A stretch of DNA of 11,915 bases, from the NCBI GenBank assembly GCA_015066165.1, contig SVOX01000034.1, positions 1-11,915 of the forward strand. The letters run 5' to 3'. A program made the position numbers and the translations under genes. This document shows, one piece after another, positions 6,006 through 11,915 of this stretch. A model generated the notes under the pieces. That model was not told the DNA's origin. It saw only the letters and a list, made by a program, of their open reading frames with translations, and ran no database searches. Position 1 is the stretch's first letter. Each line of letters begins with the position of its first letter. The DNA comes from Oscillospiraceae bacterium. Lineage in GTDB: Bacteria; Bacillota; Clostridia; Oscillospirales; Acutalibacteraceae.

Positions 6006-7364
6006 TCACCTTTTGATGTCAGACAAATTATTAATTCGTTGATTGGCTGCAAAAACGACAACCTTATCCCCAACAAGAAGCATATCTTCACCTGAAGGAA
6101 TAATGGTTTTTCTGTCACGGATAATACCCGCAATAAGTATATTTGGTTTTAAGCTTAAATCTTTAAATGGAACGTTTAAGAAATCCAGCCCGTCTTTTGC
6201 TATAAACTCAAGTGCTTCAACCTTGTCATCCATAAGTCTGTAAAGGGTTTCAACGCTACTTCCTTGCGAATTTTCCAACGCTCTGGCATATCTCACCAAA
6301 ACATCTGATACGGTCATTTTAGGCGATATTACAGTATCAAGTCCCCAACTTTCTGCTAAAGGCATAAGTGCCTGACGATTAATTTTAGTAATAATTTTAG
6401 GAACCGACATAGTATGTGCATAAGCCGACATAAGAATATTTTGCTCGTCCATACCGGTAAGTGATACAAAAGCATCAACCGACAAAAGACCTTCTTCCAA
6501 GAGTGCCTCTTGGTCGGTACCATCAGCATTAACTATAGTAACTTTTGGAAGCGCTTCACAAAGTCGTTCACAAACAGTGGGATTTTTTTCTATAATCGTC
6601 ACCGCATTGTTACCCTCTGACAACTTTTTAGCAAGATAAAAAGCCAGCTTACCGCCACCGAAAATCATAATCTTTTTAGCACTCTTTTGTTGGATACCCA
6701 TTTCTTTCAAAAGTTTAACAATCTCATTCGATGTTGCGCTTATATAAACCCTATCGCCACTTTTAAGAACAAAATTACCATCGGGGATATATGCATCTTC
6801 ACCACGACCAACTGCCGAAATCAAGAACTTTGCCTTGAATTTACTGCGCATATCCATAATTTTCATTCCATCAAGTGCAGAATCGGGCTTTAATTTAATT
6901 TCAACAATTTCAAAATTTCTGGCACTAAAAGTTTCAACCTTTGCAGCAGAGGGCATTTTTAAAATGTTAAAAAGTTCCCGTGCCGCCATAAGTTCAGGAT
7001 TTAAAGTGAGTGAAATATCCAACTGTTCACGCATAAATCCAAGACTTTTATCGTTATATTCAGGGTTACGGATACGAGCTATTGTATATTTTGCGCCAAG
7101 TCTTTTTGCCAAAAAACAGCTTAACATATTAAGTTCGTCAGATCCTGTAACCGAAACCATTAACTCGGCATTACCTACATCTGCCTCTAACAAAACATCA
7201 CTATCGGTACCATTACCGCAAACACCCATAACATCGTAAACATTAGTAACCTCAGATAACACCCTGGGGTTATTATCAATGGCAACCACATCGTGACCTT
7301 CTGCCACAAGACTCTCTAGTAACGTAATACCTACTTTACCGCAACCGTTGACAATTATTTTCAT
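6006..7364 (-). CDS. trkA: Trk potassium uptake regulatory subunit TrkA (double RCK)
   Basis: Peripheral nucleotide-binding subunit that gates TrkH. The 452-residue protein is two tandem RCK units, each a Rossmann TrkA-N domain plus a TrkA-C domain. The first unit (about 1-220) has the nucleotide loop GCGKVG (7-12) with D30 at the end of the second strand. The second (about 230-450) has GGGKLA (236-241), where the third glycine is alanine, with E259. Repeated family motifs GNGTDSDVL (50-58) and ADGTDQEAL (280-288) confirm the duplication. ATG at 7364 follows GAGGAAG (7371-7377). It is read first, from a promoter in the shared divergent region, with trkH six bases downstream. Firmicute RCK C-terminal domains often bind cyclic di-AMP, but no such site can be confirmed by eye. 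Confidence 0.94.
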   Translation of the reverse strand: MKIIVNGCGKVGITLLESLVAEGHDVVAIDNNPRVLSEVTNVYDVMGVCGNGTDSDVLLEADVGNAELMVSVTGSDELNMLSCFLAKRLGAKYTIARIRNPEYNDKSLGFMREQLDISLTLNPELMAARELFNILKMPSAAKVETFSARNFEIVEIKLKPDSALDGMKIMDMRSKFKAKFLISAVGRGEDAYIPDGNFVLKSGDRVYISATSNEIVKLLKEMGIQQKSAKKIMIFGGGKLAFYLAKKLSEGNNAVTIIEKNPTVCERLCEALPKVTIVNADGTDQEALLEEGLLSVDAFVSLTGMDEQNILMSAYAHTMSVPKIITKINRQALMPLAESWGLDTVISPKMTVSDVLVRYARALENSQGSSVETLYRLMDDKVEALEFIAKDGLDFLNVPFKDLSLKPNILIAGIIRDRKTIIPSGEDMLLVGDKVVVFAANQRINNLSDIKR

Positions 7365-7408
7365 ATAAAGCTTCCTCTACCTTAAAAATAATAAACACAT
7401 ACAAATCT

Positions 7409-7437
7409 ATTTTAACACTTTACTCACAATATTACAA
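7409..7437 (-). promoter_or_regulatory. Promoter of trkA-trkH
   Basis: On the minus strand TTGTAA (7437-7432), 17 bases, then TAAAAT (7414-7409), preceded by TGT as an extended -10. Start of transcription would be near 7402, giving a leader of about 38 bases. The region is AT-rich, so the call is less certain than for the other promoters. Confidence 0.55.
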
Positions 7438-7453
7438 TATTTTTTTTATAATA

Positions 7454-7482
7454 TTGAAATCAAGCGGAAACTGTAGTATAAT
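7454..7482 (+). promoter_or_regulatory. Promoter of ktrB-ktrA
   Basis: TTGAAA (7454-7459), 17 bases, then TATAAT (7477-7482), only one mismatch from the sigma-A consensus hexamers. Transcription would start near 7489, giving a leader of about 23 bases, too short for a cyclic di-AMP (ydaO) riboswitch. Confidence 0.8.
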
Positions 7483-7493
7483 TGATACAGTTT
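7468..7493 (+). promoter_or_regulatory. Inverted repeat around the ktrB -10, candidate operator
   Basis: AAACTGTA (7468-7475) is exactly complementary to TACAGTTT (7486-7493); the ten bases between contain the TATAAT hexamer. The right arm spans the predicted start site, so a bound dimer would block the promoter. The regulator is unknown. Confidence 0.5.
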
Positions 7494-7511
7494 TTCAAAT
7501 CAGGTGATTAA

Positions 7512-8846
7512 ATGAAGCAAAAAGGTCTTTCCCATATACAGATTATCGCTTTGGGATATTTTTGTATAGTTATCCTTGGCACGCTATTGCTTATGCTCCC
7601 CATAGCAACCCGTTTGGGCGATTCCGCTCCTTTAGGTACCGCATTGTTCACTTCAGTATCAGCTTCCTGCGTTACGGGTCTTATTTTAGAAAACACCGTA
7701 AGTTACTGGTCAGTTTTCGGTCAGGTTGTTATTTTAGGCCTTATTCAGTTAGGCGGTCTTGGATATATGACTGTAGCGACCGTTTTTTACCGACTAATTA
7801 TTAAAAGACGTGGACTCCGTGAAAAAGTAATAATGGCCGAAAGCATAAACACTACCCGTATGAACAATTTTTCTGCCCTTGTTAAAAAAATCTTTTGGGG
7901 AACAATTATTATTGAAGTATTGGGAGCAGCGCTGTTGTCTATCCGCTTCATACCGCTTTTCGGTATATTAAAAGGCATTTACTACAGCGTTTTTCATTCT
8001 GTTTCAGCTTTTTGTAACGCAGGGTTCGACCTTTTGGGTTCTCCCACCCCTTTTAACTCCCTCGTAAGCTTTAACAATGACCCTTTAGTTATATTTATTA
8101 TTTCGGCACTTATTATCATAGGCGGTCTTGGATTTCTTGTTTGGGATGATCTTACATTAAAACGTTTCCGCTTTAAAAAACTTAATTTGCACAGTAAAAT
8201 TGTACTAACCGTATCTGCTGTTTTATTATTGCTTGGTTCTTGCTTGTTCTTTATATTTGAACACGATAAACTTTTTTGCGATATGTCTTTCAGCCAAAAA
8301 CTATTAAACAGTTTCTTCAGTTCCGTAACACCTAGAACAGCAGGTTTCAACAGTGTGGATATTGCCTCCCTTTCGGAAGCTTCAAAACTTTTAACCGTTG
8401 TTTTGATGTTCATAGGCGGAAGTTCCGGCTCAACAGCCGGCGGTATAAAAACCACCTCGCTTTTTGTAATGTTTGCTTATGTTACTTCTTCAATACGCGG
8501 TAAAGACGGTATATACACCTTTAACAAGAGTATTAAAAACGAGTTTTTAAACAAAGCGTTACTTGTCACATTTATAAATTTATCACTCGCTTTATGTGGC
8601 ACGTTTATAATTTGTGCTATCGAACCGGTATCCATTTCCAACGCCTTGGTAGAAACCTTTTCAGCAATAAGTACTGTAGGTCTTACCGCAGGAGTTACAA
8701 CTTCTCTCGGCTCTGTTTCACAAATAGTTATAATGTTGCTTATGTACTGTGGGCGAGTTGGAAGTGTTTCTTTCGCAACAGCTTTGTTTGAAAAGAAACA
8801 TTTGGCACCCATTACCTACCCCGCCGAATCGATTACTGTAGGTTAA
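7512..8846 (+). CDS. ktrB: Ktr potassium uptake channel subunit KtrB
   Basis: Channel subunit of a Ktr-type, usually sodium-dependent, potassium uptake system. The 444 residues match KtrB length and lack the extra N-terminal helices of TrkH. Filter segments of the four repeats are CVTGL (53-57), CNAGF (168-172), TAGF (276-279) and TVGL (388-391). The GSTAGGIK gating-loop motif is at 306-313, after IGGSS. The open frame begins with ATG at 7512 behind AGGTGAT (7502-7508). ktrA follows 21 bases after the stop, in the normal ktrB-ktrA order, so the pair is one operon. It is a distant relative of the trkH at 4536, not a recent copy: filter sequences and lengths differ. Which of KtrB and KtrD it matches best cannot be settled here; pairing with ktrA favours KtrB. 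Confidence 0.92.
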   Translation: MKQKGLSHIQIIALGYFCIVILGTLLLMLPIATRLGDSAPLGTALFTSVSASCVTGLILENTVSYWSVFGQVVILGLIQLGGLGYMTVATVFYRLIIKRRGLREKVIMAESINTTRMNNFSALVKKIFWGTIIIEVLGAALLSIRFIPLFGILKGIYYSVFHSVSAFCNAGFDLLGSPTPFNSLVSFNNDPLVIFIISALIIIGGLGFLVWDDLTLKRFRFKKLNLHSKIVLTVSAVLLLLGSCLFFIFEHDKLFCDMSFSQKLLNSFFSSVTPRTAGFNSVDIASLSEASKLLTVVLMFIGGSSGSTAGGIKTTSLFVMFAYVTSSIRGKDGIYTFNKSIKNEFLNKALLVTFINLSLALCGTFIICAIEPVSISNALVETFSAISTVGLTAGVTTSLGSVSQIVIMLLMYCGRVGSVSFATALFEKKHLAPITYPAESITVG

Positions 8847-8867
8847 TTTAAAGTAAGGAGTTTTATT

Positions 8868-9512
8868 ATGAAATCTTTTTTAATTATCGGTATGGGCTCA
8901 CTCGGAAATCACCTTTGCGATGAGCTTAGTAAAAACAACTGCGAAATAATGATTGCGGATATCGACCCCGCTAAAGTAGAAAATGTCAACTCGGCTGTTG
9001 TTACTGCTCGTGTATGTGATTGTACCAATCGCGGTGTACTTGAAACCCTTGGTGTAGAAGACTTTGATGTTTGTTTTGTTTGTATCGAAGATTACTTCCA
9101 AGCTTGTCTTGAAATTACCGATTTACTTAAAGAATTAGGCGCAAAAAAGATTTACAGCACAGCCAACCGCCAAATTGAAGAAAAATTCTTACTCAGAAGC
9201 GGCGCCGACCGTATTATTTATCCCGAAAGAGATATTTGCCGTAGGATTGCGAGTGTTGAATGCGCACAGCATATTTTCGATTATATAAATATTGCTGATG
9301 ATTACTCTATTTTTGAAATTGAACCTCTCAAAAAATGGATAGGTAAAACCGTTATGGAGTTAAACTTCCGCAATAAATACAACCTCAACATCATCGCTTA
9401 CAAAAAGAATGGTCAAATTGTTCCTTTCTTCAATGCTAATTACGTTTTCAACGAGAATGAACATTTACTCGTTTTAGGCAACACTAAGGATATTGAAAAA
9501 ATAGTAAAATAA
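8868..9512 (+). CDS. ktrA: Ktr potassium uptake regulatory subunit KtrA
   Basis: Cytoplasmic RCK protein that forms an octameric ring under the KtrB dimer and gates it in response to ATP/ADP. The 214-residue protein has a single TrkA-N domain (about 1-125) with GMGSLG (8-13) and the acidic residue D31 at the end of the second strand. It also carries the family segment SGADRIIYPERD (111-122). A TrkA-C domain follows (about 140-214), the part that binds cyclic di-AMP in other Firmicute KtrA proteins; that is known for the family, not shown here. The ATG at 8868 has TAAGGAG (8854-8860) seven bases upstream. It is the second gene of the ktrBA operon and ends just before a strong bidirectional terminator. 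Single-RCK size separates it from the double-RCK TrkA at 6006. Confidence 0.94.
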   Translation: MKSFLIIGMGSLGNHLCDELSKNNCEIMIADIDPAKVENVNSAVVTARVCDCTNRGVLETLGVEDFDVCFVCIEDYFQACLEITDLLKELGAKKIYSTANRQIEEKFLLRSGADRIIYPERDICRRIASVECAQHIFDYINIADDYSIFEIEPLKKWIGKTVMELNFRNKYNLNIIAYKKNGQIVPFFNANYVFNENEHLLVLGNTKDIEKIVK

Positions 9513-9517
9513 AATTT

Positions 9518-9553
9518 AAAAGCATAATGCAGAATTTACTGCATTATGCTTTT
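9518..9553. terminator. Bidirectional terminator between ktrA and dnaJ
   Basis: AAAAGCATAATGCAG (9518-9532) pairs perfectly with 9539-9553 around the six-base loop AATTTA. Rightward RNA ends in a run of U after GC (9550-9554). Leftward RNA ends in UUUUAAAUUUUAUUUU. It serves ktrBA on the plus strand and dnaKJ on the minus strand; it starts five bases past the ktrA stop and ends three bases before the dnaJ stop. Confidence 0.92.
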
Positions 9554-9556
9554 TCT

Positions 9557-10714
9557 TTAATCAAAAAAATCTTTGAGTTTATCCATAAAACTCTTTTGTT
9601 TTTTATAGTTTTTACTGTCTGCAACAGTTTCAAACTCTTTAAGTTTTTCTTTTTGGGCCTTGGACAAATCTTTAGGTACTTCTACCACAATTTTTACGTA
9701 TTGGTCACCTTTGCCCGAGTAATTAAGTCGTTGAATACCCTTACCTTTAAGTTTAAATTCGTCACCCGGCTGTGTGCCTTCGTGAATAGTGAACTTAACC
9801 TTACCGTCAAGAGTTGGCACAGTTATTTCAGCGCCCAAAGCTGCTTGAGTGAAGGTTATTGGTATTTCACAGTAAACGTCATAACCGTCACGTTCAAAAA
9901 TTGGGTGAGGACGAACGTTTACATTTATGCGAAGGTCACCCGAAGGACCGCCGTTCACACCGCTGTCGCCGCCGCCCCGTATGTTAATTACCTGTCCGTC
10001 ATCAATACCCGCAGGAATTTTAACCGTTTTTTCGACAGTATGTCTTATTCTTCCTTTGCCGTTACACTTATCGCAAGGGCTTTCAATAATCTTACCGCTA
10101 CCGTGACATTGGTTACAAACCTGTTGAGTTTGTATAACACCAAAAGGCGTACGCTGTGTAGCCGCCACTTGACCGCTACCGTGACAAACAGGACAAGTTT
10201 TAACCGTTGTACCTTTTTTGGCGCCTGTACCGTTACAGTCGGGGCAGGTGTCAATTTTTGTAACTTTTACGGTTTTTTCGCAACCTTTTGCCGCTTCTTC
10301 AAACGAAATCACAACCGAAGCCGCAGTATCGTTACCACGTCTTGGTGCGTTAGGGTTGGCACGGCGCGAACCACCGCCAAAACCACCGCCAAAGAAAGAA
10401 CTAAAAATGTCACCAAGGTCGCCAAAATCTTGGAAGCCGCCGCCAAAACCGCCACCGCCGTAGCCGCCGCCCGCACCAAAGTTGGGGTCAACGCCTGCGT
10501 GGCCAAACTGGTCGTAACGGGCACGTTTTTCGCTATCAGACAAAACTTCATATGCCTCGTTTACTTCTTTAAATGCCTTTTCAGCCGCCTCGTCGCCGGG
10601 GTTTAGGTCGGGGTGATATTTTTTTGCTGCTTTTCTATATGCTTTTTTTAATTCGTCTTCAGAAACCGATTTATCGACTCCCAAAACTTCATAATAATCT
10701 CTTTTATCCGCCAA
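9557..10714 (-). CDS. dnaJ: Chaperone protein DnaJ (Hsp40), TTG start
   Basis: Co-chaperone that delivers unfolded clients to DnaK and stimulates its ATPase. Read from the TTG at 10714 the protein has 385 residues starting MADKRDYYEVLG, the canonical DnaJ opening. It has a J domain (1-70) with HPD at 34-36, then a Gly/Phe-rich region (about 74-115). Four CxxCxGxG zinc motifs follow (C157/C160, C174/C177, C200/C203, C214/C217), then the two C-terminal substrate-binding domains and a basic tail. The TTG has AGGAGA (10721-10726) six bases upstream. An in-frame ATG at 10798 would add 28 residues, but these are encoded by the repeat element, have no ribosome binding site and do not resemble DnaJ. 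It lies downstream of dnaK in the usual order. A long open frame on the opposite strand is a shadow. Confidence 0.95.
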   Translation of the reverse strand: MADKRDYYEVLGVDKSVSEDELKKAYRKAAKKYHPDLNPGDEAAEKAFKEVNEAYEVLSDSEKRARYDQFGHAGVDPNFGAGGGYGGGGFGGGFQDFGDLGDIFSSFFGGGFGGGSRRANPNAPRRGNDTAASVVISFEEAAKGCEKTVKVTKIDTCPDCNGTGAKKGTTVKTCPVCHGSGQVAATQRTPFGVIQTQQVCNQCHGSGKIIESPCDKCNGKGRIRHTVEKTVKIPAGIDDGQVINIRGGGDSGVNGGPSGDLRINVNVRPHPIFERDGYDVYCEIPITFTQAALGAEITVPTLDGKVKFTIHEGTQPGDEFKLKGKGIQRLNYSGKGDQYVKIVVEVPKDLSKAQKEKLKEFETVADSKNYKKQKSFMDKLKDFFD

Positions 10715-10749
10715 AACAATTCTCCTAAAAGCAAGACTTTTGCCTTGCA

Positions 10750-10859
10750 GTGAATAGTGAAGAGTGAAAAGTGAAGAGAAAATGTGTTTGCAAAGCAAAC
10801 ATTATATAACGTGCCTACGGCACACATTTTCTATTATCTCTTCTCTTTTATCTCTTATC
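10750..10859. repeat. 110-base palindromic element with heptad-repeat arms
   Basis: The left arm is four 7-base units (GTGAATA, GTGAAGA, GTGAAAA, GTGAAGA; 10750-10777) then GAAAATG (10778-10784). The right arm, read on the other strand from 10859, is GATAAGA, GATAAAA, GAGAAGA, GATAATA (to 10832) then GAAAATG (to 10825). The two arms are in exact mirror register about 10804.5. Inside are two small hairpins, TGTTTGC-AAA-GCAAACA (10785-10801) and GTGCC-TAC-GGCAC (10811-10823). AGAAAATG/CATTTTCT can close them into a three-way junction. The element fills most of the dnaK-dnaJ spacer. I infer a mobile or dispersed palindromic repeat (MITE-like); no transposase is present. Confidence 0.7.
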
Positions 10860-10860
10860 T

Positions 10861-10896
10861 GACAAGTAATTCCACAGGAATTATTTGTTGTCTTCT
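10861..10896 (-). repeat. Hairpin over the dnaK stop codon
   Basis: TAATTCC (10867-10873) and GGAATTA (10877-10883) form a seven-base-pair stem with an ACA loop. Flanking GACAA (10861-10865) and TTGTC (10890-10894 region) extend it with a bulge. The dnaK stop codon (10881-10883) is in the stem. There is no U-run afterwards on the minus strand, so it is not a classic terminator. It may be part of the adjacent repeat element or a 3'-end stabiliser of the dnaK message. Confidence 0.5.
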
Positions 10897-11915
10897 ACGT
10901 CAGTATAATCTGCTTCATATACGTTAGGATCTGCTTGTTGTGCATCTCCTGTAGGAGCACCTTCAGCACCTTGAGGATTAGCCGCTTTATAAAGCTTTTC
11001 GCTAACTGCAAAAATTTCTTTTTGGAGTTCTTCTTGCTTTGCTTTAATTGCTTCTATATCTTCACCCTTTAAGGCCTCTTTGAGCGCTTCTTTAGCAGTT
11101 TCAATCTTGCCCTTTTCTTCTTCGGTAATCTTATCGCCAAGATCGGTAAGGGTTTTTTCTGTTGTGTAAATCATTTGGTCAGCATTGTTGCGAACGTCAA
11201 CTGCTTCACGGCGTTTCTTATCTTCAGCCGCATATTCTTCGGCTTCTTTAACTGCCTTATCAATATCGTCTTTTGACATATTGGTATTAGAAGTAATTGT
11301 AATATCGTTTTCTTTACCTGTGCCAAGGTCTTTTGCCGAAACATGAACAATACCGTTAGCGTCAATATCAAAAGTAACTTCAATTTGAGGTACACCACGT
11401 GGAGCAGATGCAATACCGTCAAGGTGGAATACGCCAAGAGTTTTATTGTCTTTTGCGAATTCACGTTCACCTTGGAGTACATGTACTTCAACCGAGGTTT
11501 GACCGTCAGCCGCTGTTGAGAAGATTTGGCTCTTCTTTGCAGGGATGGTTGTATTTCTGTCAATAACCTTTGTAGAAACACCGCCCATTGTTTCAATACC
11601 AAGTGAAAGTGGAGTTACGTCAAGAAGAAGAAGTCCCTTAACGTCACCGCCAAGTACACCTGCTTGTAAAGATGCGCCAAGCGCTACGCATTCATCGGGG
11701 TTGATGCCCTTAAATGGCTCTTTACCCATAAATTCTTTAACTGCTTCTTGAACAGCAGGGATTCTTGAAGAACCGCCAACCATAAGCACTTTGTTAATTT
11801 CACCTTTTTGAAGACCTGAGTCTTGGAGTGCTTGACGAACGGGAGCCATTGTTGCTTCTACCAAATCGGCAGTAAGTTCGTTGAATTTAGCACGGGTAAG
11901 TGTTGTTTCAAAGTG
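10881..11915 (-). CDS. dnaK: Chaperone protein DnaK (Hsp70), 5' end outside the window
   Basis: ATP-driven chaperone that works with DnaJ and GrpE. The frame stays open to the window edge, giving the last 344 residues, beginning HFETTLTRAKF, which corresponds to about residue 300 of the full protein. Visible are the end of the nucleotide-binding domain (MVGGSSRIPAVQEAV, adenosine contact; GINPDECVALGAS) and the interdomain linker GLLLLDVTPLSLGIE. The beta substrate-binding domain and the helical lid follow, then an acidic tail ending DYTDVEDNK. The first linker residue is glycine where most DnaK proteins have aspartate (DVLLLD). The TTG at 11864 sometimes taken as a start is an internal leucine codon. 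dnaJ follows downstream; hrcA and grpE, and any CIRCE operator, would lie beyond the right edge. Confidence 0.96.
   Translation of the reverse strand, partial: HFETTLTRAKFNELTADLVEATMAPVRQALQDSGLQKGEINKVLMVGGSSRIPAVQEAVKEFMGKEPFKGINPDECVALGASLQAGVLGGDVKGLLLLDVTPLSLGIETMGGVSTKVIDRNTTIPAKKSQIFSTAADGQTSVEVHVLQGEREFAKDNKTLGVFHLDGIASAPRGVPQIEVTFDIDANGIVHVSAKDLGTGKENDITITSNTNMSKDDIDKAVKEAEEYAAEDKKRREAVDVRNNADQMIYTTEKTLTDLGDKITEEEKGKIETAKEALKEALKGEDIEAIKAKQEELQKEIFAVSEKLYKAANPQGAEGAPTGDAQQADPNVYEADYTDVEDNK

Noticed and set aside
7483..7511. Cyclic di-AMP (ydaO) riboswitch before ktrB
   Set aside because: The leader is about 23 bases, far too short.
7994..8455. 153-codon minus-strand frame opposite ktrB
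   Set aside because: It is a shadow of the channel gene; its composition does not suggest a real protein.
9527..10606. 359-codon open frame on the plus strand
   Set aside because: It lies entirely opposite dnaJ, begins inside the terminator hairpin, has no ribosome binding site and reads as low-complexity Phe/Thr/Ala/Val sequence typical of an antisense shadow.
10750..10860. CRISPR-like array or tandem repeat tract
   Set aside because: Units are 7 bases with no spacers and are mirrored on the opposite strand; no cas genes are nearby.
11862..11864. TTG as the start of a 327-residue protein
   Set aside because: It is an internal leucine codon of DnaK; the frame and DnaK similarity continue to the window edge.

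Overview
The window looks like a chromosomal segment of a low-GC, endospore-forming Firmicute, most likely a member of the class Clostridia. The evidence is the dipicolinate synthase pair (made only by spore formers), AT-rich coding sequence with strong GGAGG-type ribosome binding sites, a Bacillus-type SOS box, and a Ktr-type potassium system. Genus and species cannot be read from the sequence. Coding density is high: the longest gap without a gene is 166 bases, between dnaK and dnaJ.

Layout. (1) Bases 87-2104, plus strand: dpaA-dpaB (spoVFA-spoVFB, spore dipicolinic acid), then mntP (manganese efflux) with its own near-perfect vegetative promoter. (2) Bases 2090-4415, minus strand: lexA, then rnhA (RNase HI), then mtaB (tRNA ms2t6A37 methylthiotransferase). 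These are tightly packed, with an 8-base gap and then an ATGA overlap. They are read from a lexA promoter carrying an SOS box. mtaB and mntP converge and overlap by 15 bases. (3) Bases 4536-9512: a divergent potassium locus. trkA-trkH (minus; double-RCK TrkA plus channel) and ktrB-ktrA (plus; channel plus single-RCK KtrA) leave a shared 147-base region holding two promoters. (4) Bases 9557-11915, minus strand: dnaJ and the 3' part of dnaK, the chaperone pair, cut by the window edge. A bidirectional terminator separates dnaJ from ktrA.

The genes are ordinary housekeeping, sporulation and stress genes; I see no undescribed multi-gene system. The unusual content is between the genes. Four dyad-symmetric elements each have a -10-like hexamer at or near their centre: before dpaA, before mntP, before ktrB, and between dnaK and dnaJ. 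At dpaA and mntP, a promoter in the loop means that a transcript started locally lacks the left arm, while read-through RNA from upstream would fold into a hairpin touching or covering the ribosome binding site. The dnaK-dnaJ spacer holds a 110-base palindromic element. Each arm is four 7-base units in exact mirror register, enclosing two micro-hairpins that can fold as a three-way junction. It is probably a dispersed repeat and is the most interesting object here.

One likely annotation trap is the dnaJ start. The correct start appears to be a TTG at 10714, not the upstream ATG inside the repeat element.
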